Origin: Basidiobolus meristosporus CBS 931.73
Lineage: Eukaryota > Basidiobolomycota > Basidiobolomycetes > Basidiobolales > Basidiobolaceae
Assembly: GCA_002104905.1 (NCBI GenBank)
Contig: MCFE01000391.1
Location: forward strand, 18,821 to 82,820
DNA length: 64,000 bases
Reading direction: 5' to 3'
A program made the position numbers and the translations under genes. A model generated the notes under the pieces. The model saw only the letters and a program-made list of their open reading frames with translations, was not told the DNA's origin and did no database searches. Positions 23,401 to 37,209 of this stretch are shown one piece after another; the stretch's first letter is position 1; every line of letters starts with the position of its first letter.

Positions 23401-25145
23401 GGGAAATTCAGACCTCTGAGAATATTTTGAGACTTGATTGTGTGCCACCAGCAATGAAATTGCAATCTCCCGAATATCTGATTTCGCCCACACAAGGAGG
23501 GGAGGTCGAATCCAACTCATCCCTCACATGGTTCGACGGCGACAGAGTTACGGATCCACGTCTCTCAGATACGTCTCGTGATCAAGGCTGATCCCCCATC
23601 GCAGTCGAGAGGATCCTGAGAATCAACCCAATCCTCCCATTGCGTGTTATCAGTAGAAACGTACGGGGTCACGAGCAGATCGAGATCGCAGCAAGTACGT
23701 ATAACTCTGCCCAAAGTGGAATATCTTATGCACGTTAATGAAATTTAATAAATGACCATCGGGCGTGTCACTTGAAACAGTGTTGGCTCTCATCAGCCAA
23801 CCGCTACCAGCTGCCGGTTTCAGTATGGAGCACTCACCTCAGACTAGAAGATAACGCCAAAATAGAAAGGTAAATTCCGAATTGCCCGCTTTTAAACATC
23901 CATTTTGATCCATGAAATGCCCTATTGTGGAAAGACCAATGATGGTGCCGCCACACTTGATATTGTCAATATTGAATCATTTCCTGTGATTCCTATGATC
24001 TGATCGCACTCATTCAGTAGGTGGGTGTTGTGCCTCTATCTTGGATACAGGATACAGTTTCATGCTCTATCTATGTTTCTCAAATATTCCGTGCACCAAT
24101 CAACGGCACAGGGACTGGCAACCGAATCGCTCATGTTGCTCAACACCAATGCTATCTATCCCAAGCTCTAGATGGTTGCGTATTAAACCTAAATGGCGAA
24201 ACCGCTGGAGTCACGGTGAGTAGTTTGGTACACACGCTATATGGAAATGAAATGTTGTGGCATTATTGGCTCGCACTCTCGTCCAGGCGTACTCAATCCC
24301 AGCAAACAGGTTTTGGGATGATGTCCAAGAGATACACAAAGTGTCAAAATAATAATCCATCCAAGCCAAACCTCTAGTATTCATCACCCATTTTCCTTGG
24401 GCGCCTCCCTCTCTTTGTCCATACATGAGCACATAAGTGAGCTCGTTGGCAACACCATTGCTATCGTCATCAGGCAGCCCCACTTCGGGGGTCTTAGGTA
24501 AGCTCCCAAGCGGGTTGATGGGAGACAGCCCCATGTAAATATAGATTCACTTTACTAACCATTCAGTATCCAATTTACGGACATTAAATTGCCTGATCTA
24601 TCGAATGACAGGCTTTCGGTAATTCACTCATTTATGAATGACATCCTTGAACCTGGATGCTGTGATGTTTAAGCACAGATGCATATGCAACACCGTTGTC
24701 TAACTAGGTCAAATATAGAAGGTTCAGTCACCAGAAGTTCCTTCGATATACCTTATTTGGGCGGCTACGTTTTCCCCAAGTGCAAGCCTCGCAAATATCG
24801 TTGAGCAAGCATTATGGAATGATGACAATCGCTGTTACCTGTCGCAGTAGTTCACTATCACTTGCAAAGTCCATCAGGAGCCATTTCTAGTCGGCCCAGC
24901 CTCTCGCAGGCGAGCGTCAAATCCAAGTATGTAGATTCCTCGTTTGTAAACTGGTGATGATGTAGATGGAAATCTCCTGCACTGCCCACATACTGCCTAC
25001 CATTACGGTACGGTGGGATTGGCCTAATGCTCAACTTTCGGCCGTGCAGGCACAAATCTATTTGCGCTCTACCAAACGAAACTTGAGTCTACATTCCTAA
25101 TTGCACCTTAGGGAAGATCTATATCCTTTATTGTCCAATACAACA
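20459..25145. other. Intergenic, no convincing gene; possible retroelement relics
   Basis: About 4.7 kb with only short open stretches. Near 22140-22345 (+) the translation 'VAYVDDLL' followed by 'ISSHSIEYRAVVE' resembles the copia RT active site and the RNase H 'SS-x-EAEYRA' motif brought close together, so a deleted copia relic is possible. 21086-21983 (-) gives weak retroelement-like segments. CpG content is normal here, unlike in the clear transposon blocks. Confidence 0.45.
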
Positions 25146-28100
25146 TTACAGGAACGGCGACCACCCAGGATAAAGCTGACAGAGCAACTCTGGGTTGGAA
25201 GCACTTGAAATCAGATATGCTACTTGGCCACTTAAGCTCAGAGAGGTTCCCTCCTCCACACCAGTCAGCTTCTCTTTGACGCGGAAGATGGCTCGTTCGG
25301 CCTCTTTATTGCCCTCCTCTTCGTTTTTGCGGAAGGTGAAGGCACCGATGCCTGGATCGCTGTCTTGGCTTTGTGTGGAGTCGCGATGCTCGATTTTCTT
25401 GGCCTTCAGCGGGCTGAGCGACCAGTTGTACAATGGATCGTACTTCAACACCTCGAGGATGGTTAGCAGAGCGGTGCTCTCGTTTCGTAGGACATTCAGT
25501 GTTTCCTCGCAACAACGTCGGAACACCCCTTCGATCCCTGTGCATCCCATAGCATCCACAATATCTCGCGTCAGCCGGAAGGGAACCAGCTCGGGGTATT
25601 TCAACATCTTCCCTTGATCAAACGCGATCCCTAAATCAATATGGATCAACTCGGCGGTGTTTTTATCGATCAGTATGTTCTGCGCGTGGCGATCTCCTAA
25701 TCCAAGGATGTATCCAGTCATCGAGGTAGAGGCCACACTACGTGTGTACGCCAATCTCCGTTCAAACCAAATTTTGGCATCGTGGAAGTTCTCATGGAAG
25801 AAATGTCGAAAGACTGGCCGGAATCTGGGAATGATTTTCTTCGAGAAGACCTGATATTTGGACTTGGCATCGGCTCCTAAAAAAGACCCATCATCAGTAT
25901 ACAGTCAATAGGGTGGTGTGCGTGAGAAATACCTTTACGCTCCAGCTCTTCCATCATCACTTTGCGACATACATTGTACTTCAAATCCTCTGGGTGATAT
26001 GCTGCATGCGCCGGCTGCAAGTAGTTCCCGATGGGGATTGTGTCTTTGACCCACTCTAGAAGGCCCGAAACTGGGCTTAAAGGAATTACGATGTAGGTAC
26101 GAACCCCAAGGTTGCGCTTTCTGGTCGATTTGTTTTTCCTTAGCATATGATCCACTATGGTGAACACTTGCTCCATCACAGCGTCCTGGCGCAGATCGTC
26201 ATTCCCTTTGACCAATTGTTTATAAAGCTGGCCATCGCTGCCTCGACATTCGATTACCTTTGGCATGTTGATGCCGCCCACAACACTATACTTTGGAAGG
26301 AACTCCGATATATACACAAAGTCGCTGTAGACGCAGTCGGGGTTGACAGGCAAGTTCCGAGTAGGAACTGGCACATGCACCAAGTTCTTCAAGGCGCTTA
26401 TCTTCGAATTTCGGTCGAAGGAGATTTGGGAGTTGTAGATCTTCTTTTTGTCCAGGCTTGAAAGGTCTATCCCTGCTAGTTCGATATAACCGTAGCAGAG
26501 CTTCTCGGTGGAAACGTATTTCTCGCGGACGGACGGGATGGTTTTGAGTTTTTCCAGTATCCGCGTCGCCGCATTGATCTTCTTCTCATCGATGGTGGAG
26601 GCGTCCAACTTTCGGTACCGCTTGGAATGGCTGAGGCCCACGTTTCCGTGCCTCAGTGCAAACAGCTGATAGCATGTGTGATGAGGATGATCGATGGCCA
26701 TTCGCTCTATCAATTTGTTTAAGGCAATCTGGAAAGGATCCTGTTCGATATACCGCAGCTCCCGAGAGTCACAACTTATACGAGCAGCAAGCTGATATAT
26801 AAGCGGTATAAACTTGCGAGTTTGCAGACGAGGAGTGTATTTAGCAATCAGAGAGTTGGCATCGATCTGGGCAGCATTTTGGAACCAAAGTGAACAGAGT
26901 CGGAATATCGACATGTCAAATTGGTCATCGTATACTAAGCATTTTAGATAGTGCTCTATAGCAAGAAGTAGATACTCGAGACGATCGTTGAGGGCACGCT
27001 GTATCTTCTGTCGGTCCATGTCCACTTGCACTTGTAACTTTCGCATCTGGACTAGGTACATGGGCTGAGAGGATTTTTCCTTGGAGCTCATTTTGGATAG
27101 TGCAGCCTGGCAGGCCTCGAGCTCTTTCTCCTTGTGCTTAAATAAGGCCTGCGAGGTAGCAAACGCTTGCGAGTTCAACATTGCCTGGTACTGCTCGTCC
27201 ACATATTTAGCCAGGTCAAAAAATGCCCTGCCGCCAACAGAGTCATAAAGAGACTGCACTTCAATGTAATCTACTGCTTTCTTCAGATACTTGTCCATGA
27301 TATTCTGCGGTTGGTCTACCCTGAGGGAAGCCATCCACTTACCAGCTCGACGAAGCATATCCACGATCTCTTGATTCATCACCTCTTTTGCTAGGTTCAA
27401 GGAATTCGTGGATACACTATCTATCAGTTCCTGCAAGGAATCAATGGCTGTGCTGTGTTCCTTCTGTGCCCATAACAATTTGCACTCCTCCAGAGAGATT
27501 TTAACATGGCATCGATCGGCGAAGTCATCTTTTCTATCTCTTAGAATAAACTTGTGCTGGGCAATGGCGTTCGCGGCAAGCTGAAATTGCTTTGCTTTTC
27601 GGGCCATCGATGCGTAGCTAAGAATATGATCTGACAAGTGGTGGTTCAAGGTTTGCAGTGTAGCTGAGCCAGTCGACTTGGAAGTGCCAAGGGATTGGAT
27701 AACATTATCGAGGGTTACGGTACGAAGCGCCAGTAGTTGTTCGACATCAGAGAATTCTGAGTTTGCTAATAAGCCTTCAAGTCGTGACTTCCAAGTGGCA
27801 AGTATGCTGGAAGAGTTGTTCGGGCTTGCGAGCATGAAGCTGCCTTCCTCTATCTCTAGAAATTGAATGATCGACAACAACCCAGAGTGAACGCCCTGTG
27901 CATGTGTTCCATGTTGGACCGCGGCTGAGGTTTCTAACAAGGCTGTGGATACTACTTGGTGTACTTTGGATTTGACACCGTTGCGAATTGCATGTAGTCC
28001 GTGATAAAGTAGCTGATGCGAGGCGGTCCGTTGAGTGGGTTGTTCAAGCGATATGGTCTCGATTTCCCAATTGTTGCTTCGCCAAGCATTCTCGTAACGT

Positions 28101-31100
28101 AGATCAAGTATCTTGCTATCCAACTGATCAGTCTCAAGACTCAACCCCCTCAGATAGACATTCATCAGATGGTTGTATCCTAGATGTTTCAAGGACCCAA
28201 GTATTCCCATATGAATATGAGTGTTGGACTCTGGGTTTTCAATGAACATCTCCTCGCGTACGCTCAAACTCTTCAACCATTGCCCTTCATGCTCATACCT
28301 TTTTATAAACGAGGTGGCTTGCGAAGGCAATTTCACCCCATAAAATCCGTCTGGCTCATCCTGATACTTGTAAGCGCTGAGCAAGAGTTGGTTGACTTTA
28401 GAGAAGTCGAAGTTGCTGGGGAGTTCGTGGGCTTTCTGCACATCATACCAAACCTCCACAAAGATCAAGGAGATCGAGAAATCCCCGCATTTCTGAGCAA
28501 TCTCGGCCATGACCAGATAATCCAAATCAAGCCAAAAATTGTCTTCAAAAGGGTTTCGGCCGTTTGGGATCTTTTGCTTACGCAGGAATACCACAATATC
28601 GAGGATCGTTACAAGCGTTGGCGTCATGTATTTATCAGGCTGACGGGCAATGTCCATGATCTTGTCTGAGAGTAAGGTCCGTACGCGCCCAGGCCCTTCC
28701 TTGAGCTCATCTTCTAAAATGTTGAAGATCAAGTATGGAATGATATTCTCCGAGAAATCGTGGTTATTCTCACACACTGAACCAAGCTGCACCAAAAACT
28801 CGTCTTGAACTTCATGGGATATCAAAGAGCACGCTAAATGCTTCACCCACTTCTGGTGATTTCCAAGTGCTAGCTCCCAGAGCTTGGAGTCCTCTAAGCC
28901 AGGGTAGATGCCCGCGATTTGTCGGAACAGTTTAGATTTTCGATTGCTCCTCGGATAGAAGCTCTCTAACATCCGACGGTTATATTCGCTTACCAATGGG
29001 AAGCAGCTGATACCGGAAGAGGTGGCTAGAATATGCTTTAACGTTTTTGCCGTTATTTGGACCGTTACTATATCCACGTTGGTCAGGAAATCCGAGAGGC
29101 AGGAGAGGATAGCTGCTTTGATTCGAAGTTGAATGTCAGAGTCTTCTTTAGCCATAATCTGCTTTGCAAGATATCGGATACGATTCATGTTTGTCTGAAG
29201 GGCATAGCCTTGCACATTATATGAGGCCAACTGCCCGATACACCTACAACTTTCCAGGAGTATCTGGTTTTGATATACAGAGGGGAACGCACTAGAGCAG
29301 ACCTTAAACAGGGCCGATATCAAGGATTGTATGATGTTCGTATATTCAGGGCGTCTCAGGGTTGTGGGAGCCGTCTTCTGGAGAATCCGATGAATGTGTT
29401 TCAAACCAGCGATAAGTGGAGCTGGATAGGCACATTGCCAGATATTCTGGTACATTTGGAGCAACTGCAAGTTGCTGAAATCAAGGTAGTATCCCTCAGA
29501 GAGCTTCGATAAATCCTTGAATATTTCCTCCTCCGGAAAAGGATAGAGGGTGTTTTCTGAGCTTTCGGTATAAGCAAGGCCACATTGAACATTTGACACC
29601 ATGCAGCGATGCAAGAAAGCGACTAGTGACTCGACACGACTCGATATATCATAGCGGTCTTGGCACTCAGAGCATCTTGGTTCAGAAGTGCTATGGTACA
29701 TATCGTAGCAGCATTGCGTCAACGAGTTAATAAGCGTGAATAGGTTCAGTGTTAATTCTGGTGACTTGAACGCAAGGACCTGATCTCGAACAAAGACCAG
29801 TATCTCAAACGAGTCGTCATACAACTCCGGTGTTCTGATAAGATTGGAGAAAGTTAGAGTCAGCTCTCGCAGAATGAGCGGTTGCTGGATATGCTCGGGA
29901 GTAAGAGATATTAAAAGGCGATAGGCGCCCAAAAGCCTTTTCTTCTCCAGAACCATCCTAGTGGATTCCACAAATCGACGCAACCCCAGTAAAATTTTAT
30001 ACATACGCGCAGGCGTGAGTATTGCTTGGACCTCAACCTTGAGCAAATCTGCGATATAGGAGATGCAGTAATATATCGTGACCTCGTCACGATTGAGGAA
30101 ACACGGCTCCAACTGGCAATGGGGCCCTTTAGGCTTGAGTTTCTTGCATCGCATCAAAATCTCGTTGGACTTCAGGATGCTGGATGCCGGTAGATCATCG
30201 TTCACAGTGGATAGCAGGTTCAGTATCATCGCCTCGATATTGCGACGGAACTCGAAATTAAATTGCTCAGGCTCAAATACCTGTCGTAGATAACCATCTA
30301 GCACATTCGTGAACGACTCTGGATTTTCAGAATACAAAAGTGGGAGGATGTATCCGAATATTCTATCAAAGCAGCTTCTCAAAAGATCGGGTATCTCAAC
30401 CGCCAACGTAGTTGCAATAAGTGAGATGGCATCTCGATCATTCACAAGAACAAGTTGAGCCGTAAGTTCATCGCGGACATCGCTGCAGAAATCTCTGAAT
30501 GATTCGTACCCAAAGATGTTGAAGGGAAATTCGAGGATGTCATTGGATTTAACCCACTTCGAAAGGATAAAGGGTAGGAACTCGAAAAGCACGTTCCTTG
30601 CTTTCGGGCCATAGTTTAGTTCGCATGCGATAGAGCTTAGCGTCCGAGCTATTACTTGGCAATATTGACTATTGTGAGCCCCAGCACCACCTTCAATCAG
30701 ATGATGGATCCCAGTTTTGCGTATTTCTGGGCAAATCGTACACACGTTGGACACCGTAATAAGTCTGGTAAGGCCATGCTCATACAACTTGGGGTGAGAG
30801 AGAACATGCGATTTGACGGTCTCGAAAAGCTTTGAAGAATTTTGTTGGCGGCTTCTTTCTAAGGTGGCAGCGTGATCAGTATACTGTGGCGATAGCTCTT
30901 TGCCCTGGAAGAACCAAGTAATCTTCCGAGAAATGTAAACTCGAACGGTAAAGTCTTGATCCTCAAGCATTTGGAAAACTAAACCTCGAGGCGTGTATCC
31001 ATCTTGGATGAGCAATTCGTTGCTTCCGTTTGATTCTAGGTAACTCATGGCAAACCCACATAATTCTAATCGCACTTTCCACCAGAGCATACTCTTTCTC

Positions 31101-34100
31101 CACTGACGAACAAACCATCCGAAGAACTTTTCTACGCTTCTAACTATCGTCTCATCCTCCAACTGCGGATTCTCTTCCACAAGACTCATACTGACGACCA
31201 TAGCTGGCGTCAAAAGTCGTAAGCATCTTAAAACAGCTATGTAGGCGAGTTGATCTTTCTGGTATCGTAGGTCAACCAAAACTTTGCTGCATAATTCGCA
31301 CAGATCGCAAACAAGACTCTTGCTTATCGCTCTGGAAATAGTGGACGGCTTCAAGCGTTCTAGCCAGTCGCATACCAAAGAGATGATCTCTACTGGATCT
31401 TTGTCGTCTGAATCCGTCACAACAATATGCTGCAAGTGTTTAAGAATCATATCGTGAACTGGCTGCCACGGGCTAGCATGCTGGGAGAACAAAGGGGGGT
31501 CACTTTGAATACGTACGAAGAGCGACTCTTGAATATGCAATAATATCTGGAAAGCATCCAGAAGTAGCCTTCTCCCAAGAGGGATTGGACGTGTACCATA
31601 ATATTCAAGTGATGGGTTTGTAGTCACCAAGGTAGGGCCAGACTTAGTGGAGCTACTAGTGGAGTTCACAAACTCATCCTCAAAATCCATGGTGTTTGAT
31701 TTCTTTGTGAATCCCTTGTGAGACTTGGCATGGCCGGCAGTTTCCTCAAGTAAAGAGATTTCAACAAGACAATTACAAATAAACTGTAGCAGGGTGGGAT
31801 TCATCAACTGCAATTTCCACAGGGATCCATCAGCCCTGAGAGTTGAGGGCGGCATTAATTCAGGTATCACCACTTGTTGCCAAACTTGTCGTTCAGCGTA
31901 GGCCTCGATGTTTTTAACTTCGAAATGGGTCTTAAGAGTCTGAGTGATTGCCGTTAGATAGTGTGGCTGGCTGGATAACTGTCGAACTGCTTGATGAAGC
32001 AGGCTCCACAACGCATTCATCTCATCCATCAAGGGATCCTGTAACAGCAGCTCATACGTCGTTACCTCCATGTTGACTAGGATCTTCGCGATCCGATTGA
32101 AAAGAGTCGAAATTTGAATGCTAAACATAAGGCTTTGGCACAACTGAGCGAGCAAAGTGGCTTCGAAGGTTTCCGGATCTCTGATCAAGCGAGAGAATCG
32201 TCTGATCCGGCTATGGGTGGTAGAGAAAGTCTTAGCAAACAATGCACAGAGTTCGTGACATAACTTCGGCCCGAATTCTGAGCGATGGCTACTGGCATCT
32301 TTATCGCTTACGTCAGAGGTGTTTTTAGATCTTTGCGTGCCAGTCACGTTCAACGGCCCACTATCGAGAAGCTCCCGCAGAGCAGTAACGTCTCGTAAAC
32401 GTTTCTCAAACAAGATATCGGTAGATGCTATCTCTTGTAGTTGGCCAATTCTATAGTAACCCTGGATCTTGATGCGATTCTCAATCAGAATTTCTTGGTT
32501 TATGTCCCGGTCCGACTCGTGCTCTTCGGGAACTTCGCGGTCGGAAAGATATCCTTGTCGTTCAGCATGAGCCTGCAAAAACGGCACTATCAAGGCCTCC
32601 ACGCACATCTCGATATCATTGATTGGCGCGGCCTGGAACGATTGAGTACTATCCTCTGAAGATTGGACGTCAGATACGAATCTACGTTGTTGCACCATGT
32701 GAGTAAAGATCCACTTAAGCCAGTCGGCATCTCTAGTTTGCTTCGAAGATGAAGCATCTAGGCTATGAGAAAATATATCAAACGAAACTATAGCGGAATA
32801 ATTGGTCAATAGAACTATGAGATTATCCGTGAAGTTCCGCTGCTTCGTTGGTCGCTGATCTTCGATTTCAAGCCCACCTTCTGCCAGGTTCTGACTCAGA
32901 AGCAGAGACACGAGTTTAGATATCTCCTTCCGCGAAGAAGTCATTTCCACGCTGGGTACAAGCTGACTGATCATCAAGGTATTCAAGATTAAGACTGCGG
33001 CTCCACCGACATACAACGAGGTGACCTTTTGTAATGCCTGATGCCACACTCGAATCCACATTGATGAGGAGCTTGATGAGGCTTCGTATAGTTCGAGTAC
33101 GTTACATGGCTTTTGAGTTGTTTCCTGAGATGATGCCGGCAGTTTTCGGCATACCCACTTGGAGAATGCCATAGAAGATTCGGCGAAGGTCTTTAGGCAG
33201 AGTAAGCTCCAGAATAAGGTAGTGTGATCTTCGCTAGACAGCAACTCAATCACAAGCTCCGGAATGGAATGTATATTCCGACTTGAGCAAGCATTTGCGA
33301 GATGTCCCAAAAGAGACGATGGGATGGAGATGATTCTATGAGGATACTTTTCGTTAATTGACATGAAAACCTGAAGTAGTGAGACTAATAGCCCGCTATT
33401 ATGTGACGATGTATGCGACAGAGTCTTGATGACTTCGTACAACACGGGAAATGTGTCTGATACAGGTGCATCACTTTTGGCCCGCTTATTTGATGAAAAC
33501 TCTTCATGCAGAGCCCGTTTTCCGCTGGACGTTGGGACAGTTGTTGAGAATATTGAGGCAGAATGTAGCTTTTGCTGTGTCTTGCTATCAGACCCCCGGT
33601 CAGAGAGCCATCTCCATTGCTCCACCAAGATGAGCTGATTGAAGACATCTGCGATAAAATCCATGCACACCCAACGCCAGCCTACCTGGTCGTCAGTGCT
33701 CTTCATAGCCCAGGTATATACTTGAGGCTCGCTAGGGCGACTCCTAAATGGAGTATGAGTACCGAAAGTTAACCCCAAACTCTCATTGGTCTGAGCAACA
33801 GGATGGGATTTATTCCCGGTGGATGGCGCTGTCGAGAGTAAAGAAGTGAAGTTGAAAGAGTACGCGCGGCCAAGCAGCGGGTTGACCGATTCGTTTCTGC
33901 TTTTCGCGAGATCGTCTTGAATGCATCTATAAACATCATACAGTCTATCGAGTGTCTCCTCGTTTAACGAATCAACACTCAAATGCTCTCCGCCTAGGGT
34001 GTGAGGGTCCACGCAGGTGTAGATTTGATTAAACTGGAGACGAGTGAAGCATATAAGCTCCATCTTGACAGCAAGGGTCTTCGTACTCCACAGCGAAACA

Positions 34101-35161
34101 ATAATGTTGTGGAAGAGCAAAGAGAATTCACGAGACACATCGTTGTCGTTTAGGGTTAACTCGCATATCACGCTGTTTACGGCCGAAAGAATCAATGGCG
34201 TGGTATTGGTTTCACGTGGATAACAATAGAAGTAAGTTAAGAACAGGCACAAGATGTTAAACCCATAATCCCGGACCCAATCATACGTGGATGCGACCAG
34301 CAAACAAATGATCTTTGCAACCTCAACCTCGGCTAGATTGGTGCCTAATTGCTGTGTGCGAGCTTTGGTTCGATACCTCGACTGAGGCTTCTTCGGAGAA
34401 ATATTAGAATACGCGCTAAACATGCCTTTCAAAGCGGTGTTCGGCTTTGAGTAATCAGAAGAATGGGGCGATTCTATATCTGATTCAACGTCGGTTTCGT
34501 CCGAGCTGAAATCAATGGGCTCCGATCTTAGAGGTCGAGAATGGTTTGCTTTCGCTGTCTGTGTTGAAGTAAGGTCTTTTTCGCCAATAAGGGTACTGCC
34601 AAACAAATAAATGAGGTTGTCCCACAATGTTCTAGAGAGTTTGTCGCGATATGGTCTATGCACGAGGATATAATTAGCCAATGCTTTTGAGTAATCTAAT
34701 AAAAATGGAGTAAAAATATCCAGATTTTGTCTGGTTGCATCGGGAGCAAACGAAGAGTTTTTGAATGGTTGCTCATCCGAAAAGCTCTCTCTGTTAAGCC
34801 ACAGCGTGGCGATTATATGCGAATATACGTCACGAATGATTCGGTAGAGTGGCTGAGCAGAATTACTATGACAAACTTTTAAAATCCACCGGAAATCCGC
34901 GCCTAATTGTTTGAATCTAGTGGGTACCGAAGCAGTACTTAACGGGGCTGAGCCGAGTTTTTTTAGAAAATCACGCTGCTCCAGCTCGACTAAACCCATG
35001 TACTCCAGAACCACATGTTCCCAAGTCTCTTGGTCTATATGAGGTAGATTCGATTCGATGGAAAGGAGCTCCTTCAATTGATTAACGCTTTCGGTTCGCT
35101 TTTTGATGACTCGGGAGCCAAAACCAGTACAGCAATGAGAAATGCTACTTGCCAAGGACAT
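25146..35161 (-). CDS. TEL1: Tel1/ATM family PI3-kinase-like protein kinase
   Basis: Two exons, 35161-25933 and 25876-25146, with one 56-bp intron (GTATTT...TTTTAG); the product is 3319 residues, close to human ATM and larger than yeast Tel1. The kinase senses DNA double-strand breaks with the MRN/MRX complex and maintains telomeres. The N-terminus holds a TAN-like motif (KKRTESVNQLKELL, about residues 20-33), then a long helical-repeat solenoid and a FAT region (about 2150-2750). The kinase domain begins near 2960 with 'GGINMPKVIECRGSDG' and 'LVKGNDDLRQDAVM'. The catalytic loop is GLGDRHAQN (D3138, H3140, N3143), the metal-binding motif is IDLGIAF (D3157), and a FATC end finishes in 'LYPGWSPFL'. 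All catalytic residues are present. The junction restores 'ELERKGADAKSKYQVF', collinear with ATM. The lack of ATR features and the match around FERRLAYTRSVA favour ATM over ATR or DNA-PKcs. Confidence 0.96.
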
Positions 35162-35753
35162 TGTTGTACCGACGCATATATATCAGTATCTTGCGACACG
35201 GACGTTGAGAAAGCAGATTCTCTAATGGAATACAACTTTAAGTGTGCAATCGAAGTCGACAGAGCTCACAAGGAAAACGCTGCCGCAATAAAGGTAAATA
35301 TTTACAAGTGTATTGCTGTATAGTTAGAAATCAAGCAAAACGGCACCGGCTACTGAGGATATTCACAACCACATCAAGTGTTTACTTTTCGAAGACAATT
35401 GACCCAATCAATATTTGGGGTGTGAAAAAAACGCGCACCAATATCAACTTCTGGTTAGTTAACACAGGGGCCTGACTCTACTATTCAACCAGATACGATT
35501 GAGAGTCACAAAGCTAGGGTTTGTACTCTTTCGGGAATATTCACATGTTTATTCGATATGTACATAGTATTAACAGAAGACAAACAATCAAGGCCAAACA
35601 GATATCTCAAACATCGGTTGACAATTATAGAGGCCTATTAAGATTACATGTGCAATAAGACATCGGCTTACAACGATACGAGATTCATAATTGAGCAATG
35701 AAAACTGATCCACTATTGAAGTACGATTTTACCAGCTACTATTAAGGGCAGAA

Positions 35754-37209
35754 TTATCCAAGGATCGGCAAGAACTGTATATCAACCAAGAGTTAGTTCA
35801 GAAGCAAGGTGCATGCGAATGACAAAGATTACTTACATTGCCGACAATGGCGAGAGGAATGTCGAATATGTCCCTTTTGAATGTAAAGCAAAAAGCGCAC
35901 GGGACTATCCGACCAGTGGGGGTGATGAGATTGCACTTTGTTTTGACTGATTGTTCGGAATTGTCAAATGCATGTGTAGCAAAATGTTCCCAATAGTTGA
36001 TTGCTGACACGTTATCCATGAGCTGAGGAGGCGGGTTAGTATTTGCGCTAACGAATAGCAGGGCTCAGGTCCGTACCTCATAAATGTATGTCGGCTTACT
36101 AAATAAGTCCTCTTTAGACCACTGGGTTAGTAATGAGAACTCTTTTCCTGCCAAGGCTATTTGACCTGTACGACGCCATACAACCGTAGGGGTTCCCGAA
36201 AAGCTGATCAATTTCTCGAACTCCTGGTACCGTAAAATAATTGATTAGCTTGTCGGCTGATCTACAGAGAACCGATGGCAATACTAACCAGTAGAATTCT
36301 CTGGAAACTTTTCTCCATGTAAATCATGTCCTCTTCGGTTAGGTTTCTGATAAGCGCGATGAATGAAGGACGAAAGGAGGTGAACGCTTTACAGACGCGA
36401 ATGATTTCTTCTTTCGTCATTCTAAGCAAGTCGTCAGGATCCGGTATAAAATTATGTTTGGTTAAGTTGGTCACTCACCTTTCCTTGATATAGCGAAACA
36501 AATAATGATATCCCTCAATGTAGTTGAAGGGGGCAGTTGGGTTGTGATATATAGCACTCACGGCCGGCACGACGTTCATCAGATTGGGGCTTCTTTGCAT
36601 TATATTTCCGATAGCTAGTAAATCGCTGTTCGCATCTGCGCCAAGGGCAGTGTTCCAGGCGGCATCCGACACACTCTCACTAGGATTGGCCAGCATGTTG
36701 CTCAAGACAGAATATTCAAGATTGAGTGCCTCAGATCCAAAACCGCAGCTTTGTGTGGGTGATAGGCTGTAAGGTGAGGAGTTTATGATAGGGGTAGCTA
36801 AAGCAAAGAATTACCAGTCAGATGAAAAAGCCTAGGATGGGCTGGATAATCATGGAAACATACCCCCGCCACCAATATCTTGCAAATATTTCGCTTTTTT
36901 TCGATGCCCGTCTCGACAGGTAGCAGCCAAGTTGCGTTTTATACAACGTTGACAAGGTCGGGCTTTAAGAGCTCCATTAGTAACTGGGTGCTTTGAAAGG
37001 AGAACAAAGAGCTTACAATCATCACAGGTTAAATGGGCCTTTTGACAGTGGAAGCAAGCACGAGCGGTTTTCCTTCTCTTGGCGAGTTTTGTTTGATCGG
37101 TGTCAGGACTGTGGGTGATTGGTTGTTGATTGGGAGAGGAGCTGGTAGAAGTTGTCGATATCGGCGAGTTAGCGGTTTCGTAAATAGGGTTTGAAGCCAC
37201 CTGTGCCAT
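35754..37209 (-). CDS. ERT1: ERT1/AcuK-type Zn2Cys6 regulator of gluconeogenesis
   Basis: Seven exons on the minus strand: 37209-37017, 36962-36864, 36797-36479, 36421-36289, 36223-36077, 36022-35837 and a 21-nt last exon 35774-35754. The introns are 54-66 bp and the product is 365 residues. The first intron lies inside the Zn2Cys6 cluster; once spliced, the cysteines are C52, C55, C62, C68, C71 and C80, with the ERT1/RDS2 hallmarks [11 protein letters not shown] and [10 protein letters not shown] and '[10 protein letters not shown]' after them. The C-terminal half carries the PAS-like domain of this family: '[19 protein letters not shown]', '[15 protein letters not shown]' and '[14 protein letters not shown]', ending FLPILG. 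Family members activate gluconeogenic and respiratory genes on non-fermentable carbon. It is shorter than yeast ERT1 because the linkers are short. Both neighbours in this region are on the same strand. Confidence 0.92.

Noticed and set aside
25195-25617. 140-codon plus-strand frame inside the kinase gene
   Set aside because: It lies opposite the conserved kinase domain and FATC region of Tel1 and has no independent support.
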